A stretch of 64,000 nucleotides of DNA, taken from NCBI GenBank assembly GCA_030280995.1, contig JASXTE010000021.1:620001-684000 (forward strand), written 5' to 3'. The DNA comes from Hemileia vastatrix (taxonomy: Eukaryota > Basidiomycota > Pucciniomycetes > Pucciniales > Zaghouaniaceae). The translations under genes and the position numbers were made by a program. The notes under the pieces are model-generated. The model made no database searches and had not been told where the DNA came from. It worked only from the letters and a program-made list of their open reading frames with translations. Positions 43,227-55,947 of the stretch are shown piece by piece (positions within the stretch are counted from its first letter, which is position 1; every line of letters starts with the position of its first letter).

Positions 43227-43714
43227 GGTATGGTGCCACACAGCTAGAATGTTTAGCCATGGTGTGGGCTTTGGAGAAGCTTCATTACTATCTGGAAGAC
43301 CAGAAGTTTGAACTTATAACAGATTGCAGTGCAGTAAAATCATTGCTAAACATGAAAACACCTAATAGGCACATGTTTAGATGGCAACTAGCTGTACAAG
43401 AGTACAGAGGAAGAATGAAAATCACTCACAGAGCAGGAAAATTGCATTCTAATGTGGATTTATTATCTAGAAGTCCTTTTCCAAATGATGCTGACAACCC
43501 AGCTTATGTACCTGAAAATAAGGTTATACATATATTTGGGATTTATATAGTGGATTTAGAAGAAGAATTTATGCAAACTATTTTAGAAAACTATTCATCT
43601 GATAAAGATTTGTCTAAACTATCTACCATTCTTAATGATCCAACACATGCCTCCATGAGTGCATTAATTAAAACCTTGCCTCCAAAGTATAAAAATGCAT
43701 TGGAAAAAGGTTAA
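43215..43714 (+). pseudogene. Element C RNase H end and linker
   Basis: After the A-run shift the reading is ATQLECLAMVWALEKLHYYL and TDCSAVKSLLNMKTPNRHMF, the last acidic blocks of RNase H. The linker ends at TAA near 43712 (EKG stop), where B1 has AAA. Confidence 0.8.
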
Positions 43715-45100
43715 TTATCAATTGAAGATGAATATATATATTACAGAAAAAAGTTAAGTAATGTTATAGTAATACCACCTTCTATGAAAGAGTTAATGTT
43801 GAGTACTTGTCTTGATGACATCTTAGCTGGTCATTTTGACTTTAACAAAACATTAACCAGAGTTAAAAATACAGACTGGTGGATAAACATGAAAGAAGAT
43901 GTACAAAAATACATTGAAACATGTGACTCTTGTCAGAAATCTAAAAGATTAACTGGTAAGAGAGCTGGGTTGTTACAACAAATATAGAAGCCAAAAGCTC
44001 CATGGGAAATTATAAACATGGATTTTGTAATTGGCTTGCCATTACAAGGAAAAGAAAGTTTCAATTCTTGCTGGGTAATTGTGGATAGATTAACAAAAAT
44101 GTGTAAGTTTATCCCTACCCATAAAGAGGTATCTGCAAAAGACTTGGCATTATTATGGTGGACTCAGATGATGAATACTGCTGGGTTCCCCAAAGCCATA
44201 ATCTCTGACAGAGACCCTAAATTTACTTCAGAGTTCTGGGCATCTTTGATGGAAGTATCAGGTTGTCAATTGAAATTATCCACAGCACACCATCAACAAA
44301 CTGATGGGCTGGCTGAAAGAATGATACAAACTCTAGAAGACATGATCAGAAGATATTGTGCCTTTGGATTAGAATACAAAGACAATGAGAAATTCACACA
44401 TGACTGGGTAACATTAATTCCTGGCCTTGAATTTTCTTATAACAGCACAACTCATTCTGTCACAGAGAAGAAACCATTTGAACTCTGGCTGGGATACGTA
44501 CCAAATACCCCAGTAAATCATTTAAATAAATTAACAAGGTTAGATATACACCCTGGTACTAAATCCTTCATTCATATGCAACAAATGTGTAGAAAGCATG
44601 CAGAAGAATGCATACAAAAAGCATTTGAATATGAAAAGAAAAGGTGGGACAAATCTCATAAAGAATGTGAATTCAAAAAGGGGGATGAAGTCCTAATATC
44701 AACACTACATTTTAACTTACAAGGTAATGTTAAATTAAAGGATCCTTTTGTAGGACCTTTTGTAGTAAGAAAAATGGTTGGTAATAATGCAGTGGAAGTC
44801 ATATTATATGCTCCATATGATAGGAAACATTCATTTTTCCCTATCTCATTATTGAAACCTTACCATGCAAATGATCCTGACTTATTTCCAAAGAGAAGGG
44901 GAAGGCCTAAAAAGCAACCTGAAGAAATTGTGGAAAAAGCAGAGATTGAAAAAATACTCAAGAAAAGAATCCTTACTAAAGAAAAAGGAACTGAGTATTT
45001 ACTAAGATTTAAAGGGAAATCAAATGAATTTGATAAATGGATACCTGAAAAAGAAATTTCTAATTTATCCACCCTTCTTAAAAAATTTAAACAGAAATGA
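43715..45100 (+). pseudogene. Element C integrase with chromodomain
   Basis: The first zinc His is Leu here (CLDDILAGHF). CDSCQKSKRL holds the cysteines. TAG near 43985 interrupts it; after that INMDFVIGLP, ISDRDPKFTS and HQQTDGLAERM give the catalytic triad. DPFVGPFVVRKMVG and the chromodomain-like end (EIEKILKKRIL, EYLLRFKGKSNEFDKWIP) close the protein. The stop at 45100 is about 180 bp before the 3' LTR. Confidence 0.85.
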
Positions 45101-45267
45101 ATTTCTGTTCAACTAGCTGAGGGGTTAAAGACCAGTACTCATAATAATTTATTATGTTTTATTTCTTTAAAGTATAAATCTTTAATGCTACAGAGTTAAT
45201 CTGAATACCTAAAAATTACAAATAAATAAATAAAATGAATAACTTATCATTTTTTTACTGTTTTTTT

Positions 45268-45279
45268 AGGGTGGGCAAG
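45268..45279 (+). other. Polypurine tract of element C
   Basis: AGGGTGGGCAAG directly before the 3' LTR start TGTCAG. Confidence 0.7.
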
Positions 45280-46608
45280 TGTCAGCCTGTATGTATCCAG
45301 GACTGAATAAAAAGTGCTTATAAGTTATGTTAAACACATGAACTATACATGGGAACAATAAATAAGAGTACACAAATAGTATACATAAGTAAAATTATGA
45401 TAAATACACAAAAAATGCCATTATAACACCTTATATACACGCATGTATCCACCTTTTATAGGTCTTATGTACTTATTATTAAGTTGGAATATGTTAGGGT
45501 AATCTTAAGAACCTTAAGTATAAGGCTACATAATTTTTAAGTACACTTAAAGCTGTTATATTCATTGTTTTACGCAAAAAACAAGAAATGCGCTTTATTT
45601 CACTTAAAAGTTGACTATATGCGCTATAAAATGGAGAATATCAAAAATGCGCTTTGACAGATCAATTGCGCTCATTAAGGAATATTGATTTGGCTTTTTA
45701 AATGCATAAAAATAACACTTTTAAAATTTGGTGTTTTTTATGCCAGAAATGGCTTCTGTGTACTGGCCACATACTGCCTGCTTTTTTCCCGTGTGAATAG
45801 CTTCATTTTTAGCAAAGTTAGCTTTTTCATACTATAATTACCCCACATTCTATTCCCACTGTGGGGAAACACACTAAAATAGGCAACAGGCGCTTATTTA
45901 GTGTCCTAGCTTAATTAATAGTGCATTGACCTTGTTTATATGCACTAATTTCATTAATAACCTCACTCTTGGAACCTTATTTCATCAACACGCTTAAATT
46001 TGCCTAAATTTAGTCAAGGATTTACCTGTGCAAGCGCCTGCCAAGGACTGCATGTAGTTACCCCACATCTCACGCTCTTTTTTAATTTTTTGGGTGGTTT
46101 CTCAGTCAATATTGGTTACTTTTGGATGGGTATTTCACGTAGTATAATGTCAGGATTAGCCCCTCCTTTTCTAAAGTAGATTCCCCTTATTATTAAGCTA
46201 TAATTAACCTTAAAAAGTCTCCTTTAGTCTTTTATATCATTGTTTTTCACGCATATACTCTCTTTTTGTCTTTTCTTTAATTTTGATGGATCTCCCTTAT
46301 TATTAATAGGATTTTAGTGGTTGTTGCTTGTCTAATTATGTTATAAGTCACTAGGGGTGTTGATGGAGAGGTCTATTAGTTGTTTGAGGCATCATTAACA
46401 TTGTATTGGATGGTACATCAAGGGATTTATTGGGGAACTTAGTGTGTATAAAAGGAGGAGGTTTTGGGTCTTGTTTTTTCATTCTTTATCATTTACAATT
46501 TACCAATATAACCAAATAAATTACAATACATATCAATTAGTACTTTTATAAGACTTTTGAATAGTATCTGAATTATAAAATCTATTTTTCTACCAACTGC
46601 AAAGATTG
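45280..46608 (+). repeat. 3' LTR of element C, first part
   Basis: Matches 28439-29767 of the 5' LTR closely. It is cut by B2 after GATTG (46604-46608) and resumes at 55300. Confidence 0.9.
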
Positions 46609-47394
46609 TGTCAAGGGGAACTTTTGGTCTAGAAGCTTGGTTTGAGGTTTATACGAGGAATTTTAGGATTTTATTGAACTCTCAAAGAATTGTACGTATT
46701 TCTTTAATCAAAATAATTGCTTTACTCAAATAAAAGAGGTAGTTATAAGATATCAATATAAATTATAGATTAGAATTACGGTGATGTAAATACTAAAGTT
46801 ATAAAATATAGGAATAAATGTATTGTTGTGAGTGTAATAGTAATATAAGTGATAAAAAGAATGATCGGAAAAGCACAAAGTAAGAGGCCTTTTATAGGCA
46901 AAACATAAGGGAATAAAATATACGGAATTAACACCATGTATTGTAAGAATGTGAGTAAAAGAATGACTGAAAGGAGTACATATATGACATAAGAATTAAA
47001 TAAATGGTACGTCAACAAGGACATCAAATTTATTAGCAATAAAGTTTGAGTTCCTTGGACTGTCACAATTAATTACACAATAATTAATTATATTACTTTC
47101 ATGGGATTCCAGATCTCTCACTGAGGTAATATAATTAATTTAAAGTTTTTTATTATAATTTAACTTTTAAATTCTATTCCCATTGACTTATACCATTGAG
47201 CACGGTGTTAGGGAGTAAAATTGTAAGGGACATTTTATTTACATTAATTAATTATACTACTTATTGTAGTTAACTAGTTAATTGTAAGTAATGCTTAAGT
47301 AGGTAATTAATTATTAGTAAGAAGAAGGGTTGTGGCTTCAACTCAGTAAAATAATTAATTATTTTACTGGTTAAGTCTAGTAGCCTGGCTGACA
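46609..47394 (-). repeat. 3' LTR of B2
   Basis: 786 bp, near-identical to 54509-55294. The polypurine tract AGAGTGAGGGAG follows on the minus strand at 47395-47406. Confidence 0.9.
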
Positions 47395-47433
47395 CTCCCT
47401 CACTCTAAAAAAAACAATAAAAAAAATGCTATG

Positions 47434-48780
47434 ATTATTTCTTTTTATACTTTTTTAGTAGAGTGGGAAGATTAGATATCTCCTTCCCAGGTATCCAAAA
47501 ATCATATTCAGATGATTTATTCTTGAATCTCAATAAATATTCTGTACCTTTTTCAGCAGTGACTATTCTGTCATTTAGAATTTTTCAATTTCTGCTATTT
47601 CAGTGATTTCATTTGGGGTTTTCTTTGGTCTTCCCCTCCTTTTTGGAAATAAATCACTATTGGATGTGTAAGGTTTCAAAAGAGATATTGAAAAAACAGG
47701 ATGTTTTCTGTCATATGGAGAATAAAAAATAACCTCAACTGCATCATATCCAATCATTCTTCTGACAACAAATGGACCAACAAATGGATCTTTCAATTTG
47801 TTATTACTTTGTAAGTTGAAGTGGACTGTAGAAATCAACACTTCACCACCCTTTTTAAAAGTGTATTCTTTATGGGATTTGTCCCATCTCTACTTCTTAT
47901 ATTCAAATGATTTTTCAATACATTTTTGAGCATGATTTCTGCATAGTTGTTGCATTTGAAGAAAATATTTTACACCAGGATGTAAATCCAATTTAGGTAT
48001 TTTGTTATTGAGAATTTGGGCAGGAGGATTTGGAACATATCCAAGCCAGAGCTCAAAAGGTTTTATTTGAGTAACAGAATGAACAGTGCTATTATAAGCA
48101 AATTCCAACCCAGGAAGTAAGGTAACCCAATCATGAGTGAATCTGTCATTATCTTTATACTCAAGGCCAAAGGCACAATACCTTCTAATCATGTCCTCTA
48201 AAGTCTGAATCATTCTTTCAGCTAAACCATCAGTCTGTGGATGGTGGGCAGTAGAAAGCTTCAGATCACAACCACAAACATCCATCAGAGACATCCGAAA
48301 TTCAGAAGTAAATTTAGGGTCTCTGTCAGAGATTATGGCTTTAGGAAAACCAGCAGTATTAAACATATGAGACCACCATAAGAAAGCTAATTCTTTAGTG
48401 GAAACATCCTTGTGGGTAGGGATAAGTTTACACATTTTTGTGAATCTGTCCACAATAACCCAACAAGAGTTATAACTATCTTTACCAGCAATAGGTAACC
48501 CTGTTACAAAATCCATGTTTATTATCTGCCATGATGCATCAGGAGGTTCAATATGTTGCATTAATCCTGCTCTTTTACCAGTTAATCTTTTTGATTTTTG
48601 GTAAGAATCACAAGATTCAACATATAATTTTGTGTCTTCAGACATATTAACCCACCAAGCAGTGTTCTTAATTCTGATCATTGTTTTTTCAAGATCAAAA
48701 TTTCCAGCTAATATATCATCATGAAAAATTTTCAAGACAATTTCTTTCATAGAAGGAGGAATAACAATGACATTACTCAA
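47434..48780 (-). pseudogene. B2 integrase with chromodomain
   Basis: Zinc domain damaged: FHDDILAGNF (second His is Asn) and CDSYQKS (second Cys is Tyr). Catalytic blocks INMDFVTGLP, ISDRDPKFTS and HPQTDGLAERM are intact. A stop after FEYKK near 47890 and a frame change near 47575 precede the chromodomain end (EYLLRFKN, WIPGKEIS). Confidence 0.85.
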
Positions 48781-50282
48781 CTTTGTTCTATAATATAGAT
48801 ATCCTTCATCAATTGAAAATTTACCTTTTCCAAAGCTTTTTGGTACTTTGGTGGAAGGGTTTTAATTAATGCTTGTATTGAAGCATTCTTTGGATCATTT
48901 AATATGGTGCATAACTTTCTCAAGTCAGTGTCCTTATCATATGAATACAGAATAAGCTGTAATAGCTCTTCCTCCATATCAACCACATATATCCTATGTA
49001 TATGAATAATTTCATCCTCAGGATCATACGCAGGATTAGAGTCATTATTTGGCAAAGGTAACCTATATAACATATCCATATTTGAGTGAAAAATACCAGC
49101 CCTATGAATAATTGTCATTCTCCCTCTGTATTCTTGAACAGCCAACTTCCATCTGAACATATGTATGTTAGGTGTTTTCAAGTTTAAAAGGGATTTAACT
49201 GCACTGCAGTCAGTGAAAAGTTCAAATTTCTGGTCATCTAGGTAATAATGAAGCTTTTCTAGAGCCCATACTACAGCTAAACACTCTAATTGACTAGCAC
49301 CATGTTTCAATTCACTATTTCTCAAGGTTCTTGAAATATAACAAATTACTACTTCTGAAACTTTATAATTTATCACTTGTTTTTGATGGAGGGCAGCACC
49401 AAGACCAATGAAACTGGCATCAGTGTACAAAACAAATGGTTGATTAAATTCAGGTAAAGCAAGAATTGGTGCTGACATCAAACAGTGTTTCATAGTGTCA
49501 AAGGCTCTTTGTCTTTCACTATTCCAGACAAAAGCAACATCCTTTCTAGTTAATTGGGTAAGGGGTAAAGCTATGACATGGTAATTTTTAATATACTGTC
49601 TATAGTATCCACACATTCCCAAAAAACCTTGGAGCTCTCTCACTGTAGTAGGAGCCTTCACCTGTTGTATGGCCGCCACTTTGTTCTGGTCAACACATAT
49701 CTGTAAGCCTGAAGCAACATGACCAAGAACTTTTAAAGAATGAAACCCAAATTTACATTTCTTCAAAGAAAGTGTCATATTTATTTCATCCATTTTCTGG
49801 AATACTTTACACAGGTGGTTAAGATGGTCCTCAAATGTTTTTGAGAATATAATGATATCATCAATATAAACCATCAGCCATCCTTCAATTATCTCTTGAT
49901 GGAATGTGTTATCCATGACTTTTTGGAAAACTGAAGGGGCATTTTTAGGGCCAAATGGCATCCTAATATACTTATAAATACCCATATGAGTGGCAATCAT
50001 CAGAAAATTCTGAGGATTTTTCTCAACAGGTACCTGGTGATATCCCTTGTTACCATCCAAACAGCTGATATATTTAGCACCCTGTAAGGTAGCATGTATA
50101 GAGCTAATTCTAGGTAAAGGGTAGATATCATCAACAGTGTAAGTATTTAGTGCTCTATAATCACCACAAAACCTGGCTTTATATTTCTCATAAGAAATTA
50201 GGACAGGTGAGATAACACAATGTTTAGGTGTTTCAACTACCTTTTCAATAATATTCATTTTTAAAAGGGTAGAGATATTGTC
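48777..50282 (-). pseudogene. B2 reverse transcriptase and RNase H
   Basis: The longest intact pol piece of the B family here. CGDYRALNTYTVDDIYPLPR, MPFGPKNAPSVFQ and YIDDIIIF are all conserved. RNase H LYTDASFIGLGAALHQK, QLECLAVVWALEKLHYYL and TDCSAVKSLL are also conserved. One stop at 50283-50285 separates it from the protease part, in the same frame. A deletion near 48830 ends it (EKVNFQLMK where B1 has EKGKFSIDE). Confidence 0.85.
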
Positions 50283-51338
50283 TTAAATATCTTTTCTCTT
50301 TGTGGGAGAAGCAGGATAAGGCTTCTTCTTTAAACTAGGTGGTATATCAGTTAATGGGAAAGACAATGAAAGTTTCATTTCCTCTTTAACTAATCCCAGT
50401 TCATGTGATCCTTGAGCAAAAGCCATAGGAAAAGACTTTATCAAATTAATGATAGAATCCTTATCCTCACCAGAAAGTTGTTCTCCAAAAGAAGCATTGT
50501 CAATTTCAGACATAAGGGCATGCATTTCTTTTGTAGATCTTCCTTTATATTGAACCACAGAACTACATGTGTTCAATTCTGGTTTAAATAGTTTTTTAGG
50601 GGAGGAAATCTTAAATTTTCTCTTCCCATTCATCCCCATTGTGAAACATTGATTTGAGGGATCCAATTTTATGCCATACTTGGTTAAAATATCATTTCCT
50701 ACAATAAACCAATTGCTCAAGTTATCATTTTTCATGACAACAAAATCACAAATAGCTCTTACAAAACCATGGTTATATTTAAAAAACACTGTGGCTTTGT
50801 ATTTACCAATGGGGGACAAAACAGAGCCATACCCTCTCCAATTTTCAGAAATTATAGGCATCAGTTTTGATTTATAGTCTTGATCCACTGAAGAAAGTGC
50901 TCTTTCAGAAACTACACTTCCTCCAGCTCAAGAATCCAGAACAACTTCAATGCTGGTTCCATTAATCAAGACTGGTGCCTTGAGAGGGGCAATAACAATT
51001 GAGTTATCCTCAATGTTCTTTATGATCTCAGCATCCTCAACTGTAGATAAAGCATTATTATCAATATCAATAGTATTTAAATAATGAATATCCTCTTCCA
51101 GAATCAAGATTTCTTGTTGAGATTCATATGAAATATTGCTGGCACAATCACTTGATGTATCATCCAGTGCCACTGTGTCATCAGCATGCTCCTCTGTTTG
51201 TTCTACAAGATTTATCTTCTTGTCACAAACATGGCCTTTCTGCAAAGGCTTGTTGCACTTGAAGCAAGTGTTTGTTGCATACTTCTTTGGTGCAACAGGG
51301 GCAGAAGGTTTACCAATCTTTTTCAGAGGTTTCTGTTG
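50283..51338 (-). pseudogene. B2 zinc knuckle, protease and linker
   Basis: The knuckle C-x2-C-x7-H-x-C (CFKCNKPLQKGHVC) lies near 51235-51275. The protease active site reads LDS, then TGA, then AGG, so it is dead; B1 has Glu at the same codon and C has the functional Gly. After it VSERALSSVDQDYKSK and the C-terminal half of the protease are open to 50283. Confidence 0.75.
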
Positions 51339-52524
51339 TTAAGTGGAGTGTTTCTCCAAAGGGGTCCTAGGAATGAATCTTCTGGCATCATACTTATTGT
51401 TTAGAAGTATCTCATTGCAAGTATTAATGAAAGAAGAGGGTTCTTTGGAGAACTCAGTCCTAGCCACTTTCAAGTCTCTCAGAGACATTGGTAATTTATA
51501 AAGGATCCTGTCCTTCCATAAATCAAAATCCATATTTGGGTCAATTTCCCTTAAAATTTTTACAAGTTTCATTAAAAAATCAATAGGTTTATCAGTAGAA
51601 GAGCTATATCTAGTTTCCTATATACTGCCTTTGCTGAGCCATTCTGAACTTGGAGCCACCAAATTGTGCTTTAATTAATTTCTTCCAATCTTCCCATGAG
51701 TAATCATTCCCATCAAGGAGAACAGATTCATACCACATTAGGGCAACATTAGTGAACAAAGAAATTAACTTGGACACAATTTCCTCATCTGGGAGTTTGT
51801 AAGAATTTTTTAAGTTATCAATTCTGCAAATAAATTGTTGCCAATCAGAGGAAGAATCACCATCAAATGTAGGATATTAGTCAAGTTTTGGCCGATTCTT
51901 TTGATTTGAAGGAGTCTACTTAGTACTAGCTTGTTTCGGAGTAAGAAGCAGCTGTAATTTCTCGAATTGGGCTGAAATCTCATTGTTTAATCCTTCTGTT
52001 GCAGATCCTGGTGCATCATCAGTCTTTGATGGAAACTCAGTGTTATCAACAGGTATTTCTGGAGCTATTTTTACTTTAGATGAACTAGCCACAGGTACTA
52101 TTTGAGCATCCTGCACTTTATGTTCCTTGACTGAAATGTCAGAATATTTCTGGTCATTCAACAATGAGTTCAATTTTTCTTCAATTGTTGTTAGTCTTGT
52201 TTTCATTCTTGGAAGACTAGATAAACTCTCATTGATAGTTGCAAAAGATAACTGATTTTTATTTTGAAAATATGACAAATGGTCATTCAATCTTTTCAGA
52301 TTTATCTTATCTATCTCCACCTCCTGGAAACAGGCAGATACAGTATCTTTTAGTTTAGACAAATCATTTTTTATATTTTGCCATAAAGCAGCTTTCTTTT
52401 CATGGGTTGCTTTGTAATGAGACAACTCATCAGAGACTCTCTGTGATTCACATTTTAATGCTTGATAACCCTGATCAGTTATCAAACTATTATATCTCTG
52501 AGTCAATTGCATATTGTTCATTAT
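51339..52524 (-). pseudogene. B2 gag, coiled coil and capsid
   Basis: 52521-51916 encodes the coiled coil, opening with MNNMQLTQRYNSLITDQGYQ. Stops at 51914 and about 51880 and an indel near 51615 break the capsid core, which resumes as MKLVKILREIDPNMDFDLWK and LPMSLRDLKVARTEF. The frame change near 52525 is a small deletion relative to B1. Confidence 0.7.
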
Positions 52525-53009
52525 ATGATTTTTTTGGCAATAATATCTCTCAAGTACTCATCATTAATTCTTGCTACATCTGGAGTGTTTCTCAATATGG
52601 AAACTGAGTAACTTTCCAGACTCTCATAGAACTCAGGGTCAAGAGTTTCATCAATTATAGCCATGTCAGGGTTTATCATTGAGGTAGCAATTAAAAGTAA
52701 TGGATTAGATACATGAGATATCTGTCTACTGCTCCCAGCCTCTACTGGTCTCAAGGTGTCTTCTTCCCTCTCAGATTTACCTGAAAGAACAGAATCAGCC
52801 ACAAGAAAAGGCACTTGAGAATCAATAGAGGGACTTACCAGGGTTTGCTGGGTATCTCCATATTGGGATTTCTTCTTCTTTTGCCTCCTTGATAAGGGTG
52901 GGGAGGAGTGGGGTCGACCTGGTTGGGCCTTGATGGACCTGCCTGAGGTAACTGATGCTGATTTTGAGACAGGTAGTCCCACTGAGTGTTTAACCAGTCC
53001 CACTTCCAC
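52521..53009 (-). pseudogene. B2 gag N-terminal part in the frame overlapping ORF1
   Basis: Open in the minus-one frame relative to ORF1, as in B1: KSASVTSGRSIKAQPGRPHS, then DSQVPFLVADSVLSGKSERE and PDMAIIDETLDPEFYESLES. Conservation of this open overlap in B1, B2 and C suggests it is translated. Confidence 0.6.
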
Positions 53010-53450
53010 TTGGACACTTCCACCTTCTCTTGGGACTGGGGAGTCAATTGTTGTTGATCCCTGGGAGGAAGAGGTTTCTTCTTCTCTTGAAGAAAGGTAT
53101 CTGTTCTTCTCACCTTTTCTTCCAGAGCATCTACCCTTACCTTTAGTCTCAAGTTTTCTGTCCTTAGCTCCTTTATGTGAGTTGACAGATTCTTTACCTG
53201 CTGAGACAATGGCATCTTATTTATCCTGAAGCCTTTTGGAAGCTCTTCTGGTGGGTTTATCATAGCCTTCTGATCCTGAGTTGTGTCCACTAGGATTTCT
53301 ACTTCTTCCATCTCTGCATCCTGTTTGGGGCAAGGATTTATTAGTTTGAGAAATTCTTCTTGTTAAAGGAGAACTTACAGAAGTAGGCTAATTATAATCA
53401 ATCAAGTCTAGTTCTTCATCACATCCAGAAGAACCACTTTGGTCAGTCAT
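52835..53450 (-). pseudogene. B2 ORF1 (small coiled-coil and basic protein), spliced
   Basis: ATG at 53450 (MTDQSGSSGCDEELDL). A TAG in exon 1 (IDYN stop) kills it. The intron 53321-53378 is 58 nt with donor GTAAGT and acceptor CAG. Exon 2 runs DAEMEEVEILVD, coiled coil VKNLSTHIKELRTENLRL, VSKWKWDWLNTQ and a basic tail ending SKPW with TAA. The TAA is part of a second GTAAGT. Confidence 0.6.
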
Positions 53451-53534
53451 TTTAAGATTTCACTGAAATGAAGAAAAGAGACAATAAGATTAATTAGTCT
53501 TTATTTTTGATTTTTATTTTTTTAAAAAAAATAA

Positions 53535-54060
53535 AATAAATAAAAAAAAATCTTTTTCAGGATAAAAATCAACTTAAATAAAATTAATTTATTAATAAAA
53601 AAAAATTAAAACCAGGATTATAATATAATCAACTGTAGAAATAAATTGGAATTTTTATAAATAATTTTTAATTAATTATTTTCAGGATTTAAATCAACTA
53701 ATTTATTACCAGGACTTATTGTCAACTGAAGTAATCAAATATGAAACTTTATTAATTTAACAAAATTTTATTAAACTGATAACTTAACTACCAGGACTTA
53801 ATGTCAACTGAAGTAATTAAATATGAATTTTTATTTTAAAATTTTATTAAGCTTGATCACTTAATTACCAGGACTTAATGTCAACTGAAATAATTAAATA
53901 TGAGTTTTATTAATTAAAATATTTATTGAACTACCAGGACTCAAAGTCAACTGAAGTAATTAAATATTAATTATATATTAATTAAAAATATTATTATCAG
54001 GAAAATTTGTCAACTGGAACAATCAAATTAATCAGGACAAATGTCAACTGAAAAGATTAT
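53535..54060 (-). repeat. B2 leader array of nine CAGTTGA...TCCTG hairpins
   Basis: Reverse-complement copies of the B1 array, in the same order. The one nearest the LTR has a perfect GACA-TT-TGTC stem, where B1 has one mismatch; the GATTATAnTATAATC type is also kept. Confidence 0.75.
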
Positions 54061-54508
54061 AATAATTAATATTAAAATATAATTATTTTATTACCTCTGG
54101 GACTAAGAAAACTTATTGCTCTATTATGGTCAACCAGGAAAAAATATATATATATAATAATTAAAATAAAATCCAATTACCAGACACCTCCCCCTGTAAA
54201 ATGAGCAAATTAATGCCACTTACAGAGTGCTGAGTAAAAGGAAATACGTAGCAAATGAAGAGTGAAGAGTAACCCACAAATAGTAATATCAATAATTACC
54301 ACAATATATACGACATTTAGTCAATATATGAACCTAATTTTTGGAGAGCGGTTCGATTCCCATTTGCAGCAAAAATGTTTGTCACATGATGTATGACGTC
54401 CGTTTTTTTTGTTGCTTTCTCGTCCTTACAGGTATTCAAACGCCAATGGTCCCTTCGATTACGCCCTCAATCATGATGCGCCGTCGATAATTTGGGAAGG
54501 CCCCCAAT
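54061..54508 (-). other. B2 leader near the 5' LTR
   Basis: Contains the primer-binding site (sense strand TTGGGGGCCTTCCC, 54507 downward). On the plus strand at 54350-54371 it has GGTTCGATTCCC followed by ATTTGCAGCA, the pattern of a tRNA T-loop and acceptor arm. No 5' half of a tRNA is present, so it is not a tRNA gene. Confidence 0.6.
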
Positions 54509-55294
54509 TGTCAAGGGGAACTTTTGGTCTAGAAGCTTGGTTCGAGGTTTATACAAGGAATTTTAGGATTTTAATGAACTCTCAAAGAATTGTACGTAGT
54601 TCTTTAATCAAAATAATTGCTTTACTCAAATAAAAGAGGTAGTTATAAGATATCAATATAAATTATAGATTAGAATTAGGGTGATTTAAATACTAAAGTT
54701 ATAAAGTATAGGAATAAATGTATTGTTGTGAGTGTAATAGTAATGTAAGTTATAAAAAGAATGATCTGAAAAGCACAAAGTAAGAGGCCTTTTACAGGCA
54801 AAACATGAGGGAATAAAATATACGGAATTCATACCATGTATTGTAAGAATGTGAGTAAAAGAATGACTGAAAGGAGTACATATATGACATAAGAATTAAA
54901 TAAATGGTACGTCAACAAGGACATCAAATTTATTAGCAATAAAGTTTGAGTTCCTTGGACTGTCACAATTAATTACACAATAATTAATTATATTACTTTC
55001 ATGGGATTCCAGATCTCTCACTGAGGTAATATAATTAATTTAAAGTTTTTTATTATAATTTAATTTTTAAAATCTATTCCAATTGACTTATACCATTGAG
55101 CACGGTGTTAGGGAGTAAAATTGTAAGGGACATTTTATTTACATTAATTAATTATACTACTTATTGTACTTAACTAGTTAATTGTAAGTAATGCTTAAGT
55201 AGGTAATTAATTATTAGTAAGAAGAAGGGGCGTGGCTTCAACTCAGCAAAATAATTAATTATTTTACTGGTTAAGTCTAGTAGCCTGGCTGACA
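54509..55294 (-). repeat. 5' LTR of B2
   Basis: 786 bp; on the sense strand TGTCAGCCAGG to CCCCTTGACA. Confidence 0.9.
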
Positions 55295-55299
55295 GATTG

Positions 55300-55469
55300 T
55301 AAGACATATATAAAAATAGTGAGAATTATATTACTGAGACCTTTAATTTTGATTATATTTTACTACTTATTGGATTAGTACTACAGTATTCATACAGGAC
55401 CATTAAAATCTTCTAGACAACTGACAATTCAAGCTAGTTCACTTCTTTGTACTTGACCTCAGCCTGATA
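55300..55469 (+). repeat. 3' LTR of element C, second part
   Basis: The last 170 bp, ending CAGCCTGATA, followed by GTCTT, the target duplication of C. Confidence 0.9.
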
Positions 55470-55474
55470 GTCTT

Positions 55475-55947
55475 TATATATAGGTAGAATGAGATATCTT
55501 TATTTTGTGTGCATGTCCAATAATAGTTACAGTATACATAATAAATAGAGAGTGCTGTAAAGTTATTTTCTTACTATGTTAAAGATAGTATTTTGAGAGA
55601 GGGCTTCAAGAGGGAGTAGTTGGAAGTACTAGTTCTTACTTAGAATAGATCAAGCCAGGAAGTAATATCAAATTACTGTTCCTTTTATTCTTATAATTCT
55701 CTTTCTTTTATATAAACTTTTTTCACACCTACAACATTTTACACATTGTTGGACTGTCTTCAAAAAATTAGAGTGCCAGACACTTCTTTTCACTGAAGGA
55801 GAACCGGCCCATCTTTTAATATTTCTATAACTTAGTCTTATAGAACTTTCATTGTACAACATCTTATTTCAATTTTTTCCCCTCTGGTATTTTGTTATGT
55901 AATCTGAGAATTAAGATGGAAGTTAAGGATCTTTAGGTACCATGGGT
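55475..55947. other. Non-coding flank right of element C
   Basis: No gene or repeat is recognised; it is the continuation of the sequence at 27371-28433. Confidence 0.4.

Larger units (their letters stand above)
46609..55294 (-). mobile_element. Element B2: chromovirus-type Ty3 retrotransposon
   Basis: It lies inside the 3' LTR of C with a perfect GATTG duplication (46604-46608 and 55295-55299). LTRs are 786 bp each. It is the same family as B1 and in the opposite direction. It is broken by several stops and frameshifts that differ from those of B1. Confidence 0.9.
28439..55469 (+). mobile_element. Element C: chromovirus-type Ty3 retrotransposon with two nested elements
   Basis: 5' LTR 28439-29938 (1500 bp). 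The 3' LTR is split as 45280-46608 and 55300-55469 (1499 bp in sum). GTCTT flanks it at 28434-28438 and 55470-55474. Subtracting B1, B2 and their duplications leaves about 9.6 kb. It has a small spliced ORF, then gag, protease, RT, RNase H, integrase and chromodomain on the plus strand. Damage in the main frame is slight: three nonsense codons (42003, about 43712, about 43985) and one indel (about 43209). Confidence 0.9.

Noticed and set aside
54341..54375. Possible tRNA gene on the plus strand
   Set aside because: Only the T-loop and acceptor-like 3' half is present; no D-arm, anticodon arm or 5' acceptor strand can be found upstream.
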